Positions 1 to 9,033 of a DNA stretch of 64,000 nt are shown piece after piece; within the stretch, counting starts at the first letter, position 1; every line of letters begins with the position of its first letter. The notes below the pieces were generated by a model. It saw only the letters and a list, made by a program, of their open reading frames with translations, was not told the origin of the DNA and did no database searches. The stretch covers positions 62,001-126,000 of the forward strand of contig JAUIFO010000012.1 in assembly GCA_030430385.1 (NCBI GenBank). Reading direction: 5' to 3'. The position numbers were made by a program, and so were the translations under genes. The stretch is from Bacteroidia bacterium. GTDB lineage: Bacteria > Bacteroidota > Bacteroidia > Flavobacteriales > Flavobacteriaceae.

Positions 1-381
1 TCTATTGTTTTAGGAGCAATTGGTTTGGTAATGGCCAATAAAAGCCTTCAAGAATATGCCGAACATCCTGATGCATTTTCTAGAAGTAGTTTTAGTAATG
101 TTCAAACTTCTAAAATCATAAACATTGTATCCATAGCTGTAGGATCGGTTATTACAATAGCCTATATCTTATATTTTGTGTTTTATGGTGTTTTAATTTC
201 TCAAGCTTTTAAACAAGCTTATGACAACAATCATTATGATGATTATTACGAATGGGAAAATGATTCAATTTATGACGACGACGATTTTAATGAAGTAGTT
301 GAAGATACTCTAAATGTTGAAACTGTAGAAATTGATGAATTCGGCAATATTGAAATAAAAACAGATAGTATAAATAAATAA
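1..381 (+). CDS. CCC-motif-type small membrane protein, 5' end outside window
   Basis: The reading frame is open from base 1, so the gene starts before the window; the TTG at 25 and ATG at 31 are internal codons. The visible part has the end of a hydrophobic segment (SIVLGAIGLVMANKS), a linker, a second membrane segment (about IINIVSIAVGSVITIAYILY) and a very acidic tail rich in Asp, Glu and Tyr. This two-helix layout with a short N-x-SL-x-Y linker resembles the flavobacterial CCC-motif membrane proteins, whose cysteine motif would lie in the missing N-terminus. Function is unknown. It ends 41 bases before hppD on the same strand. Confidence 0.7.
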   Translation, partial: SIVLGAIGLVMANKSLQEYAEHPDAFSRSSFSNVQTSKIINIVSIAVGSVITIAYILYFVFYGVLISQAFKQAYDNNHYDDYYEWENDSIYDDDDFNEVVEDTLNVETVEIDEFGNIEIKTDSINK

Positions 382-422
382 TAGTATTCCTGTTTTATCA
401 GGAAATAAATAAGACAAATATT

Positions 423-1583
423 ATGGCAAAAGAAGTAAAAAGCGTCAATTATGGATTAGAAAAAATCTTTGAAGATGCTCAGGATTTTTTACCACTTTTA
501 GGAACAGATTATGTTGAGTTTTACGTTGGTAATGCAAAACAGTCTGCTCATTTTTATAAAACAGCATTTGGCTTTCAATCGTATGCTTATAAAGGTTTAG
601 AAACAGGATCTACCGACGAGGTTAGTTATGTTTTAAAACAAGATAAAATCAGATTAGTTCTTACAACACCTTTAAATAGTAAATCGCCTATCAATGATCA
701 TATTGTGCGTCATGGAGATGGTGTTAAAGTTGTGGCACTCTGGGTTGATGATGCGCGTAAATCTTTTGAAGAAACTACAAGTCGAGGTGCAAAGCCATAC
801 ATGGAACCAACCGTTGAAAAAGATGAGCATGGTGAAGTTGTTCGTGCAGGAATTTACACGTATGGAGAAACAGTCCACATGTTTGTTGAACGCAAAAACT
901 ACAACGGAACTTTTTTACCAGGTTACAGAGCTTGGGAGTCTGATTATAATCCAGAACCAGTAGGCCTGAAATATATAGATCATATGGTAGGTAACGTTGG
1001 TTGGGGACAAATGAACAAATGGGTGAAATGGTATGAGGATGTGATGGGATTTGTTAATTTTCTGTCTTTTGATGATAAACAGATTCACACAGAATATTCT
1101 GCGCTTATGAGTAAAGTAATGAGCAATGGTAATGGTCGAATCAAATTTCCAATTAACGAACCTGCTAAAGCAGCCAAGAAGTCGCAAATTGAAGAGTACT
1201 TAGATTTTTATGAAGGTGAAGGTGTACAACATATTGCTGTGGCTACAGATGATATCATTAAAACTGTGGCGCAATTAAAAGCTAGAGGTGTTGAGTTTTT
1301 ACCACCACCACCACAAGCTTATTATGATATGATTCCTGAACGCTTAGGCGAACATCGCGATATGATGAAGGAAGACATTAGTAAACTTCAAGATCTTTCT
1401 ATTTTGGTTGATGCTGATGAAGAAGGTTACTTACTTCAAATATTCACCAAACCTGTTGAAGATCGACCAACCTTGTTTTTTGAAATCATTCAACGAATGG
1501 GTGCTCGCGGATTTGGAGCTGGAAACTTTAAAGCACTTTTTGAATCTATAGAGCGTGAACAAGCCAAACGTGGAACCTTGTAA
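423..1583 (+). CDS. hppD: 4-hydroxyphenylpyruvate dioxygenase
   Basis: Converts 4-hydroxyphenylpyruvate to homogentisate in tyrosine catabolism, in the cytoplasm, using non-haem Fe(II). At 386 residues it has the usual length, with two vicinal-oxygen-chelate domains. The iron ligands are visible: His187 (YIDHMVGNV), His270 (VQHIAVATDD) and Glu354 (FFEIIQR). The C-terminal segment RGFGAGNFKALFESIE is typical of the family. ATG at 423 is the only sensible start. Homogentisate dioxygenase is not in the window and may lie upstream. The DUF3108 protein and kynA follow, so this is an aromatic amino acid catabolic neighbourhood. Confidence 0.97.
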   Translation: MAKEVKSVNYGLEKIFEDAQDFLPLLGTDYVEFYVGNAKQSAHFYKTAFGFQSYAYKGLETGSTDEVSYVLKQDKIRLVLTTPLNSKSPINDHIVRHGDGVKVVALWVDDARKSFEETTSRGAKPYMEPTVEKDEHGEVVRAGIYTYGETVHMFVERKNYNGTFLPGYRAWESDYNPEPVGLKYIDHMVGNVGWGQMNKWVKWYEDVMGFVNFLSFDDKQIHTEYSALMSKVMSNGNGRIKFPINEPAKAAKKSQIEEYLDFYEGEGVQHIAVATDDIIKTVAQLKARGVEFLPPPPQAYYDMIPERLGEHRDMMKEDISKLQDLSILVDADEEGYLLQIFTKPVEDRPTLFFEIIQRMGARGFGAGNFKALFESIEREQAKRGTL

Positions 1584-1610
1584 GGTTCTGCTCCTGTTAT
1601 TCTAAATACA

Positions 1611-1753
1611 TGTCATTTCGAGCAGACTTGTTTATCGAAATAAGCAGGGAATTAGAATAGAGGAATTTTGTGTCATTCAGAAGGAAGCGCAGCGACTGAA
1701 GAATCTTTTTTTAGGAAATTCTTCACGACACTTTGTTTCGCTCTGAATGGCAT
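1611..1753. repeat. Intergenic cluster of palindromic repeat units
   Basis: This fills much of the 312-base gap after hppD. A unit starting GTCATTTCGAGC (1612) is followed by one starting GTCATTCAGA (1672), then by an inverted partner ending TCTGAATGGCA (about 1752). The last two fold on each other: GTCATTCAGA...GAAGAATCT against AGGAAATTCTTC...TCTGAATGGC. One unit of the same type (GTCATTCAGAGCG...GAAGAATCT) recurs inside leuS at 52455. The T-run after 1753 means the structure could also end hppD transcription. The rest of the gap holds no ORF. Confidence 0.65.
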
Positions 1754-1814
1754 TTTTTTTTAAACTCTAACATAACTATAACACTAGGATTTACTTCGGT
1801 CTCGTGTTTTTTTT

Positions 1815-1822
1815 TATTTTTG
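1815..1822 (+). promoter_or_regulatory. Candidate -7 box for the DUF3108-kynA run
   Basis: TATTTTTG matches the Bacteroidota -7 consensus TAnnTTTG and lies 73 bases before the DUF3108 start. No convincing -33 TTTG is seen at the usual spacing, and the surroundings are T-rich, so a chance match is possible. Confidence 0.35.
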
Positions 1823-1895
1823 GAATAGTAATTGTAATTCTCCCTATAGACAAGGCTAATAAACGCTTTGAAATTTATTTTACAATACATACGTT

Positions 1896-2675
1896 ATGAA
1901 AAATATTATACTATTTATAGGTCTTTTAATAAGTGCAAGTTTTGCAGCTCCACAGCAGGATACTGCATTTCAAGAGGGAGAATGGTTTAAATTTGAAATG
2001 AGCTACAGTAATTTTCTAAAAGCTGGGAATGCCACTTTAGAAGTTAAGGAATCCACGTTCAATGGGAAACCAGTATATCATGTAGTTGGTAAAGGGTGGA
2101 CCACTGGAGCAATTAAATGGTTTTTCAAAGTTAAAGATCGCTACGAAAGCTATATTGATAAAGAAACAGGTGTGCCTTATAAATTTATTAGGAAAATTGA
2201 TGAAGGTGGTCATACGAAAGATATCGAAATTAAATTCGACCACGATAAACAAGAGGCTTTTATCGAGGATAAAAAACGCAAAACTCAAAAGACAATTGCT
2301 ACCGAAAAGGATGTTCAAGACATGGTTTCTGCATTTTATTATTTGAGAAATAATTATGATACTGAGTCTATTAAAGAAGGTGAGATCGTAACACTCAATA
2401 TGTTTTTTGATGAAGAAAATTATAACTTCAGATTAAAATTTCTAGGAAGAGAAACGATTGATACAGAATTTGGTAAAGTAAAAACTCTTGTTTTTAGACC
2501 TTATGTAATGGCTGGACGTGTGTTTAAAGAACAAGAAAGTTTAACCCTTTGGGTTAGTGCTGATAAAAATAAAATTCCTTTAAAAATTAAAGCCGATTTA
2601 GCTGTAGGCTCGCTTCAGGCTAATTTAGAAGCTTTTAAGGGACTGAAACATTCCTTTCAGGTTCAATTTGACTAA
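1896..2675 (+). CDS. Exported DUF3108 domain protein
   Basis: A 259-residue protein with an N-terminal signal peptide (MKNIILFIGLLISASFA, cleavage probably near AAPQQ). The rest matches the DUF3108 pattern: beta-rich, starting with the FQEGEWFKFEMSYSNFLKAG type of sequence, then GKGWTTGAIKWFFKVKDRYESY and a late SLTLWVSADKNKIPLKI strand. It probably resides in the periplasm or at the outer membrane. Biochemical function is unknown for this family. It ends 7 bases before kynA and is probably cotranscribed with it. Confidence 0.85.
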   Translation: MKNIILFIGLLISASFAAPQQDTAFQEGEWFKFEMSYSNFLKAGNATLEVKESTFNGKPVYHVVGKGWTTGAIKWFFKVKDRYESYIDKETGVPYKFIRKIDEGGHTKDIEIKFDHDKQEAFIEDKKRKTQKTIATEKDVQDMVSAFYYLRNNYDTESIKEGEIVTLNMFFDEENYNFRLKFLGRETIDTEFGKVKTLVFRPYVMAGRVFKEQESLTLWVSADKNKIPLKIKADLAVGSLQANLEAFKGLKHSFQVQFD

Positions 2676-2682
2676 CTAAAAT

Positions 2683-3615
2683 ATGGATGATTTACGCAAA
2701 TTTGACGATATCGTCAAGCAGCTAGAAGAGAAATATAAAAACATAGACCAAGATACAGACGACCATTTATACGGCTTACTTTACAGTAAGCCTATTACAT
2801 ATTGGGACTACATACAAACAGATGCACTTCTAAACCTTCAAATCCAACGTACCACGCTTCCTGATGAGATGGTATTTATCGCTTACCACCAAATTAACGA
2901 ACTTATTTTCAAAATGATTCTTTGGGAAATTGATCAGGTGGCTCAAAAAGAAGATTTACACGTCGATTTTTTTGAGAGTAAGATCATGCGTATCAGTCGT
3001 TATTTTGACATGCTAACCACCTCGTTTAATATCATGCGTGAAGGAATGGAAGTAGAGCAGTACATGAAGTTTAGATATACCTTAACACCTGCTAGTGGTT
3101 TTCAAAGTGCGCAATACAGAATGATTGAGTTTGCATCTACCGAGCTTATAAACTTGATCGATATCAGATTTAGAGCTACAATTGATAGGAACACCCCTTT
3201 TGAACACGCTTTTGAGCACTTGTATTGGCAAGCGGCTGGTAAAGATTATAAAACCGGAAAAAAATCGACACTTTTAGTCAATTTTGAGAAACGTTACAAA
3301 GGTGACTTTATACGTTTTATGCAGACTTATAACACCAAAAATCTTTGGACTAGATTTAAAGAGCTGCCTTCTGAAGACCAAAATGATGAAGCTTTGGTTA
3401 AAGCTATGAGACATTTTGATTACACCGTAAATGTTACTTGGGTTATGGCACATTATAATGCAGCGAGGCATTACATTGAAAGTGGCTTAGGAGATGGAGA
3501 AGCTACAGGTGGAAGCGATTGGAAAAAATACATGCACCCGAAATACCAAAAACGCATATTTTTTCCTGAACTTTGGAGCGAAGATGAATTAAAACATTGG
3601 GGAGAAAATCTTTAA
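2683..3615 (+). CDS. kynA: Tryptophan 2,3-dioxygenase
   Basis: Haem enzyme that opens the indole ring of L-tryptophan to N-formylkynurenine, the first step of the kynurenine pathway. At 310 residues it has bacterial TDO features: YWDYIQTDALLNLQ, the active-site His69 in FIAYHQINEL, SGFQSAQYRMIEF, a probable haem-ligand His257 (WVMAHYNAARH) and the substrate loop EATGGSDW, which corresponds to the family GTGGSSG motif. No other kynurenine gene is in the window. The next gene's real ATG (3630) is 14 bases after this stop. Confidence 0.96.
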   Translation: MDDLRKFDDIVKQLEEKYKNIDQDTDDHLYGLLYSKPITYWDYIQTDALLNLQIQRTTLPDEMVFIAYHQINELIFKMILWEIDQVAQKEDLHVDFFESKIMRISRYFDMLTTSFNIMREGMEVEQYMKFRYTLTPASGFQSAQYRMIEFASTELINLIDIRFRATIDRNTPFEHAFEHLYWQAAGKDYKTGKKSTLLVNFEKRYKGDFIRFMQTYNTKNLWTRFKELPSEDQNDEALVKAMRHFDYTVNVTWVMAHYNAARHYIESGLGDGEATGGSDWKKYMHPKYQKRIFFPELWSEDELKHWGENL

Positions 3616-3629
3616 CTACCGAAAAATTA

Positions 3630-4919
3630 ATGCAACCAAAACAATTATTAATAGCACTTTTTATCTGTATTGGTATGTGGTCTTGCAAAGACGACGATAC
3701 TAAACCTAACACTATAACACAACAAACCCAAGTAGAACCTGAACCAAAAAAAGAATTCGGATTCGTACTTGATGATTACATTGTTAAACGTGATACCATC
3801 AAAAGTGGTGATAGCTTCGGCGAAATTTTAAAAAAAAATCATATTGGTTATCCGAGAATCTTCAACATTGCTGAAAAAGCTAAGGATAGCTTTGATATTA
3901 GAAAGCTACAAGTAGGAAAACCATATACCTTACTTTGCGCGAATGATTCCTTACAAACACCAGAGTGTTTCATATATCAGCCTAACAGTATTGATTATGT
4001 GGTTATTAAATTTGCCGATTCCATTGAAACCTATCGAGGTAAAAAGCCAATATCTATTGTTCAAAAAGAAGCCTCAGGTGTTGTGTTGAGTAGCTTGTCT
4101 GAAACTATGGAATCTCAAGGGTTGCCTTATGTTTTGATTAATGACATGTCTGATATTTATGCTTGGACCATAGACTTTTTTAGACTTCAGAAAGGAGATC
4201 GCTTTAAAATTGTATACAAGCAACGCTTTATTGAAGATTCTATTTATGCTGGTATTGAAAGTATAGACGCAGCATATTTTCAGCATAAGGACGAATCGTT
4301 CTATGCCTTTAATTTCATGGTTGATAGCACGAAACAAATCGCAGACTACTTTGATGAAAACACCAAGAGTTTAAGACGAACATTTTTAAAAGCACCAGTG
4401 AAGTTCAGTCGTATCTCATCACGTTATAATCTTAATCGTCGTATAGCGTATTATGGTTATAAACTAAGACCACATAAGGGAACCGATTTTGCAGCACCAA
4501 TTGGAACACCAATTTTAGCCACAGCTAACGGAACAGTTACTGAGTCTAGAAGACGAGGTGGAAATGGGAAATATGTCAAAATTAAGCATAATGCGACATA
4601 CAGTACCCAGTACCTTCATATGAAAGCCCAAAATGTCAAAAAAGGCGACTTTGTGAAACAAGGTGATGTTATTGGTTGGGTTGGTATGACGGGGAATACT
4701 GGTGGTCCACATGTGTGTTATCGCTTTTGGAAAAATGGAAAACAAGTCGACCCTTTCAAAGAAAAATTACCCGCTGCTGAGTCTATTCCAGAGACACTAA
4801 AAGCATCTTACACAGAATTCATAAAACCATTAAAAGCTCAGTTGGATAATATTCAATTTCAAGATACTGCTATTGATTTACCTTCTGAAGAAGAAACCTT
4901 AACATTGAACATACAATAA
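3630..4919 (+). CDS. M23-family peptidoglycan metallopeptidase, lipoprotein
   Basis: I start it at ATG 3630 because this gives a lipoprotein signal ending in the lipobox (GMWSC); an upstream start at 3597 would put the signal inside the protein and overlap kynA. A LysM/OapA-like region (VKRDTIKSGDSFGEILKKN) is followed by a C-terminal M23 domain with HKGTDFAAPIGTP (His282, Asp286), YLHM (His330) and GPHVCYRFW (His361). The usual HxH is HxC here, so a cysteine (Cys363) replaces one zinc ligand. The role is probably hydrolysis of peptidoglycan cross-bridges at the cell envelope, or binding without hydrolysis if the change is inactivating. The stop overlaps the pgi start by one base. Confidence 0.9.
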   Translation: MQPKQLLIALFICIGMWSCKDDDTKPNTITQQTQVEPEPKKEFGFVLDDYIVKRDTIKSGDSFGEILKKNHIGYPRIFNIAEKAKDSFDIRKLQVGKPYTLLCANDSLQTPECFIYQPNSIDYVVIKFADSIETYRGKKPISIVQKEASGVVLSSLSETMESQGLPYVLINDMSDIYAWTIDFFRLQKGDRFKIVYKQRFIEDSIYAGIESIDAAYFQHKDESFYAFNFMVDSTKQIADYFDENTKSLRRTFLKAPVKFSRISSRYNLNRRIAYYGYKLRPHKGTDFAAPIGTPILATANGTVTESRRRGGNGKYVKIKHNATYSTQYLHMKAQNVKKGDFVKQGDVIGWVGMTGNTGGPHVCYRFWKNGKQVDPFKEKLPAAESIPETLKASYTEFIKPLKAQLDNIQFQDTAIDLPSEEETLTLNIQ

Positions 4920-6568
4920 TGGCTTTAAAAACCATCAATCCTACTACTACTGACGCTTGGAAAAAACTACAAGCGCATTTCGAAACAATTAAAGACACAC
5001 ATCTTAAAACACTATTTGAGCAACATACCAATAGAGCAAATGCGATGCTTATACAATGGGATGATTTTTTTGTTGATTATTCCAAACATAGAATCACATC
5101 TGAGACCTTAAACTTACTAATCGATTTGGCTAATGAAGTCGATTTACCTGACGCGATTCAGCATTATTTTTCAGGAAAAGAAATTAATCAAACTGAAGGA
5201 CGAGCGGTATTACATACTGCATTACGACAAGATAAATCTGCACATATTGAAGTTGATGGTACAAACATCATTCCTGAAGTATTTGCTGTAAAAGATAAGA
5301 TAAAGACTTTTTCAGAAAGTGTGATTCAAGGAGAATTGAAATCGTATTCTGGAAAACCTTTTACAGATGTAGTAAATATCGGAATTGGTGGATCAGATCT
5401 AGGGCCAGCAATGGTTGTTGATGCCCTATCTTATTACGCCAACCATTTAAAGGTGCATTTTGTAAGCAATGTGGATGGTGATCATGTTAATGAGGTGATC
5501 AAAAAATTGAATCCTGAGACCACCTTATTTGTGATTGTGTCTAAAACTTTCACCACGCAAGAAACACTCTCTAATGCTAATACCATAAGATCTTGGTTTT
5601 TAAAGCATGCTCCAGATGAAGCGATTTCAAAACACTTTGTTGCTGTGTCTACAAATATTGAAAAAGTGAAAGCGTTTGGAATAGACGAATACAATATTTT
5701 TCCAATGTGGAATTGGGTTGGTGGACGATTCTCACTTTGGAGTGCTGTAGGATTGTCTATTAGTTTAGCCATTGGCTATGAAAACTTTGACAGTCTGTTA
5801 AGAGGTGCGCACAAAATGGATACGCATTTTAAAACGGCAGATTTTGATAAGAATATTCCTGTGATTACAGCCTTATTGAGCGTTTGGTACAATAACTTTT
5901 TTGGAGCTGAAAGTGAAGCGGTAATTCCATATTCTCAATACTTGAATCAGTTTGCAACCTATTTACAACAAGGCATAATGGAAAGTAACGGAAAAAGTAT
6001 TGACAGAAATGGGAAGCCTATTAATTATCAGACAGGAACAATTATTTGGGGAGAACCTGGTACTAATTCTCAGCATGCTTTTTTTCAGCTTATTCATCAA
6101 GGGACTAAATTAATTCCTGCTGAGTTTATTGGTTTTGCAAAATGCCTACACGGAAATCAAGATCATCAAGATAAGTTAATATCTAATTTTATTGCGCAAA
6201 CTGAAGCCTTAATGAATGGAAAAACGGAAGCAGTGGTTATTGAAGAACTTAAAGCGCAAGGATACTCAGATGAGCATATAAAACAACTAACACCATTTAA
6301 AATCTTTGAAGGGAATAAGCCTACAACCACAATTTTTATCGATACGCTTACACCTGAAAGTTTAGGGAAATTAATTGCAATGTATGAGCATAAGATTTTT
6401 GTACAAGGAATTATTTGGAATATATTCAGTTATGATCAGTTTGGTGTTGAATTAGGGAAACAACTCGCTAATTCTATTTTAAAAGATATCGAGAGTGACA
6501 ATGTGGTTAATCCACATGATGCTTCAACACAACAGTTGTTAGCGCATTATAAGTCTCTTCAATCTTAA
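4919..6568 (+). CDS. pgi: Glucose-6-phosphate isomerase
   Basis: Interconverts glucose 6-phosphate and fructose 6-phosphate in glycolysis and gluconeogenesis. It has 549 residues, the length of the long bacterial PGI class. Signatures include NIGIGGSDLGPAMV, the SIS-type SKTFTTQET phosphate loop, WVGGRFSLWSAVGLS and GTNSQHAFFQLIHQGT with the catalytic His. The TAATG junction with the M23 gene indicates translational coupling. It converges with gldD across a 39-base gap. Confidence 0.98.
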   Translation: MALKTINPTTTDAWKKLQAHFETIKDTHLKTLFEQHTNRANAMLIQWDDFFVDYSKHRITSETLNLLIDLANEVDLPDAIQHYFSGKEINQTEGRAVLHTALRQDKSAHIEVDGTNIIPEVFAVKDKIKTFSESVIQGELKSYSGKPFTDVVNIGIGGSDLGPAMVVDALSYYANHLKVHFVSNVDGDHVNEVIKKLNPETTLFVIVSKTFTTQETLSNANTIRSWFLKHAPDEAISKHFVAVSTNIEKVKAFGIDEYNIFPMWNWVGGRFSLWSAVGLSISLAIGYENFDSLLRGAHKMDTHFKTADFDKNIPVITALLSVWYNNFFGAESEAVIPYSQYLNQFATYLQQGIMESNGKSIDRNGKPINYQTGTIIWGEPGTNSQHAFFQLIHQGTKLIPAEFIGFAKCLHGNQDHQDKLISNFIAQTEALMNGKTEAVVIEELKAQGYSDEHIKQLTPFKIFEGNKPTTTIFIDTLTPESLGKLIAMYEHKIFVQGIIWNIFSYDQFGVELGKQLANSILKDIESDNVVNPHDASTQQLLAHYKSLQS

Positions 6569-6607
6569 TGAGTTGTAAGTTCTGAAAGGCTCATCATTAG
6601 AAGAAAA

Positions 6608-7183
6608 TCATTCCTTCCATTCAATCGTTTCCATAATATGCTGAATATCATTTTTAAGATACACAGCAGCAGGATAAATGGAATCATAATTTGGCTTGGC
6701 GTAAAAGTATAGTGATCCACTTAAAAAGTGGTTAATGCTATCAGTAACGTAAAATTGTGATTGAGAAGCGGCATTACCTCCGACTTCATAAAACATTCCA
6801 AAGACCTTTCGATCAGGGTTTTCATAAACCCGACTTTCAATTTCGTCTGCTTTGATAGTATGCTTTTGGGTTAAATTTTGAGCATCTCTCAATAGGTCTC
6901 TTAGGTTATTATTTTCAACCTTTTTGTAAGTAAGATATATAGTGCCTTTTAGTTGCGGATAATTAATATTCACACCAGATGTATGATGTATACCATCTAA
7001 TTTAATGTTGGAAATATTATCTGCAATTTGATTCTTTTCAAATGTAAAAGGAAGTTTAATATCTACTTTCTTATACATTGGTTCAGGATATTCCAAACGC
7101 AGCATAGCCTTAGGTTTTGGAAGCGGATCATTTCCGCAAGCAAAGCATAACATTAATACTAATAAAACAGCAAATGGTCTCAT
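6608..7183 (-). CDS. gldD: Gliding motility lipoprotein GldD
   Basis: A 191-residue lipoprotein: signal MRPFAVLLVLMLCFAC with the lipidated Cys16, then PKPKAMLRLEYPEPMY and PFTFEKN, which are characteristic of GldD. GldD is required for gliding and T9SS-related functions in Flavobacterium, and its molecular role is not defined. The start is 5 bases after the gldE stop, matching the conserved gldE-gldD pair. Confidence 0.93.
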   Translation of the reverse strand: MRPFAVLLVLMLCFACGNDPLPKPKAMLRLEYPEPMYKKVDIKLPFTFEKNQIADNISNIKLDGIHHTSGVNINYPQLKGTIYLTYKKVENNNLRDLLRDAQNLTQKHTIKADEIESRVYENPDRKVFGMFYEVGGNAASQSQFYVTDSINHFLSGSLYFYAKPNYDSIYPAAVYLKNDIQHIMETIEWKE

Positions 7184-7188
7184 AAATT

Positions 7189-8496
7189 TTAATCCAGAAT
7201 CGTGAACTTTATATCTTTTAAACGCTTTTTTTCAATAGCTTCTACAGTGAAAACGTAATTTTTAAAATTTATTTTACTCTTCAACCTCGGAAAGATTCCT
7301 GAAATCTCTAAAACAAACCCAGCTATGGTTTCAGCTTCACCTTTATAAGATTCAAAAACAGAAACATCTTCAATATTTACGATTCTGTAAAAATCTTTAA
7401 GAGTCGTCTTACCTTCAAACGTGAAATTTTTGTCATCTATTTTGGTGTAAATTACATTGTCATCATCAAATTCGTCACTAATATCACCAACAATTTCTTC
7501 AATGACATCTTCTAAAGAAACCACACCAGACGTACCTCCATATTCATCTACTACAACAGCTAAATGGACTTTCTTTTCCTGAAATTCTACCATAAGATCA
7601 TCTAACTTTTTGTTCTCAGGGACAAAGAAAGGTTCTCGCAATAAGGTAGTCCATTCAAATTCATTTCTATCAATATGAGGCAATAGATCTTTCACATATA
7701 AGACTCCCGTAACGGTATCGATATTATCTTTATAAACGGGAATTCTAGAGTAACCATTTTTGATGATCTCAGGAACGATCTCACTAAACTTCTGACTCTC
7801 ATTAAGAGCAAAAATGTCCATTCTTGGACGCATTACTTGTTTGGTATCTGTGTTTCCAAAAGAGACAATTCCTTGTAAAATTTTTTGTTCTTCAAAAGTG
7901 GTATCACCTTCAGAAGTTAATTCTAAAGCTTGCGATAATTGGTCAACACTAATATTTGATTTTTGCTTCCCTAATCTGTTGTGAATCGTAAGACTAAAAA
8001 ATCGCATAGGTAAACTAATTGGAGAAAAAATTACATCCAAAACCTTCAGAGGAATTGACATAAAAGTTGAAAATTTCACACTGTTTCTGCTGGCGTAAAT
8101 TTTGGGAACAATCTCACCAAACAACAATATTAAAAATGTAATAACAACAACTTCTAATAAAAACCGAAGCCAAGTTATATCGATGCCTTTGAAAAGGAAT
8201 TCTCCGAGGAAAGCAAATAAGATTACAATTCCAATGTTTATAAAATTATTAGCCACAAGTATGGTTGCCAATAACTTTTTTGGCCGTTCTAATAATTTAG
8301 AAATGATCGTAAAAGACTTTGGTTGTTCGTCCAAACCTGTATCAATATCAGATTTGGTTAAAGAGAACAATGCCACTTCAGCTCCAGAAATCAAGGCAGA
8401 ACACAGAAGTAAAATGATCAGTAAAATTAAGCCTGAAATCAAGGCTGAATTTCCAGATAATAATGCAATTAAAAAACTCGAGGGCTCAGGATCCAA
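7189..8496 (-). CDS. gldE: Gliding motility-associated protein GldE (CorC/HlyC-type membrane protein)
   Basis: A 435-residue inner-membrane protein. The N-terminal DUF21/CNNM region has about four membrane segments (for example LISGLILLIILLLCSALISG and FLLEVVVITFLILLFG). A CBS-domain pair follows, with TKQVMRPRMDIFAL and VVDEYGGTSGVVSLEDVIEE, and then a C-terminal CorC/HlyC domain. The family includes Mg2+/Co2+ efflux-type proteins; in flavobacteria GldE is linked genetically to GldD. It lies 19 bases downstream of ssb. Confidence 0.93.
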   Translation of the reverse strand: MDPEPSSFLIALLSGNSALISGLILLIILLLCSALISGAEVALFSLTKSDIDTGLDEQPKSFTIISKLLERPKKLLATILVANNFINIGIVILFAFLGEFLFKGIDITWLRFLLEVVVITFLILLFGEIVPKIYASRNSVKFSTFMSIPLKVLDVIFSPISLPMRFFSLTIHNRLGKQKSNISVDQLSQALELTSEGDTTFEEQKILQGIVSFGNTDTKQVMRPRMDIFALNESQKFSEIVPEIIKNGYSRIPVYKDNIDTVTGVLYVKDLLPHIDRNEFEWTTLLREPFFVPENKKLDDLMVEFQEKKVHLAVVVDEYGGTSGVVSLEDVIEEIVGDISDEFDDDNVIYTKIDDKNFTFEGKTTLKDFYRIVNIEDVSVFESYKGEAETIAGFVLEISGIFPRLKSKINFKNYVFTVEAIEKKRLKDIKFTILD

Positions 8497-8515
8497 TACG
8501 TTAATTTTTTAGATA

Positions 8516-8956
8516 TTAAAATGGTAAATCATCATCTTCAGCAATTGGTTGCGAAGGTGTAGATGGCTCAGGTTGATTTATCTGAGGTTGTGTTTCAGAT
8601 AAGCTAGCTTGTGCTTCATTTTTATTAGTCAAGAAAGTGAAATCTGTACACTGAATTTCAGTAGAATAACGATCATTGCCTTTGTCGTCTTGCCATTTTC
8701 TCGTTTTTAAACGTCCTTCAATGTAAACTTTATCACCTTTAGAAAGGTATTTTTCACAAATTTCAGCAGCTTTATTTCTTACAACAATATTATGCCATTC
8801 TGTATTTGTAACGCGCTCGTTAGTTTGTTTGTTGGTGTATGTTTCATTAGTTGCTAATGGAAAACGCCCAACACAATTTTTATCATCAAAATAATGCAGC
8901 TTTACTTCATCTCCTAAATGCCCAATTAGCATTACTTTATTTAATGTTCCTGACAT
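8516..8956 (-). CDS. ssb: Single-stranded DNA-binding protein
   Basis: A 146-residue SSB with an N-terminal OB fold (MSGTLNKVMLIGHLGDEVKL, TEWHNIVV, YIEGRLKTRKW), a Gln/Pro/Ser-rich linker, and the acidic tip DDDLPF that recruits SSB-interacting repair proteins. It coats single-stranded DNA in replication and repair. It sits between mutY and gldE, a gene order common in Bacteroidota. A separate DUF3127 protein at 42893 carries a similar tip. Confidence 0.96.
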   Translation of the reverse strand: MSGTLNKVMLIGHLGDEVKLHYFDDKNCVGRFPLATNETYTNKQTNERVTNTEWHNIVVRNKAAEICEKYLSKGDKVYIEGRLKTRKWQDDKGNDRYSTEIQCTDFTFLTNKNEAQASLSETQPQINQPEPSTPSQPIAEDDDLPF

Positions 8957-8977
8957 GATCTAAATGGTTTGAAATTA

Positions 8978-8985
8978 CAAAATTA
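8978..8985 (-). promoter_or_regulatory. Candidate -7 box for ssb-gldE-gldD
   Basis: On the minus strand this reads TAATTTTG, a match to TAnnTTTG, 22 bases upstream of the ssb ATG. It would place the transcript start about 15 bases before the gene. Confidence 0.45.
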
Positions 8986-9033
8986 AACAATTTGTAATGA
9001 GAGTATTAAAAGTATGAAAAAATTGTGAATTCT

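Noticed and set aside
3597-3629. Upstream start for the M23 lipoprotein
   Set aside because: It would overlap kynA and bury the lipoprotein signal 11 residues inside the protein; ATG 3630 gives a proper signal and lipobox.
8102-8512. 136-codon plus-strand ORF opposite gldE
   Set aside because: It is the antisense shadow of a well-supported gene; its sequence has no recognisable domain and no promoter or terminator of its own.
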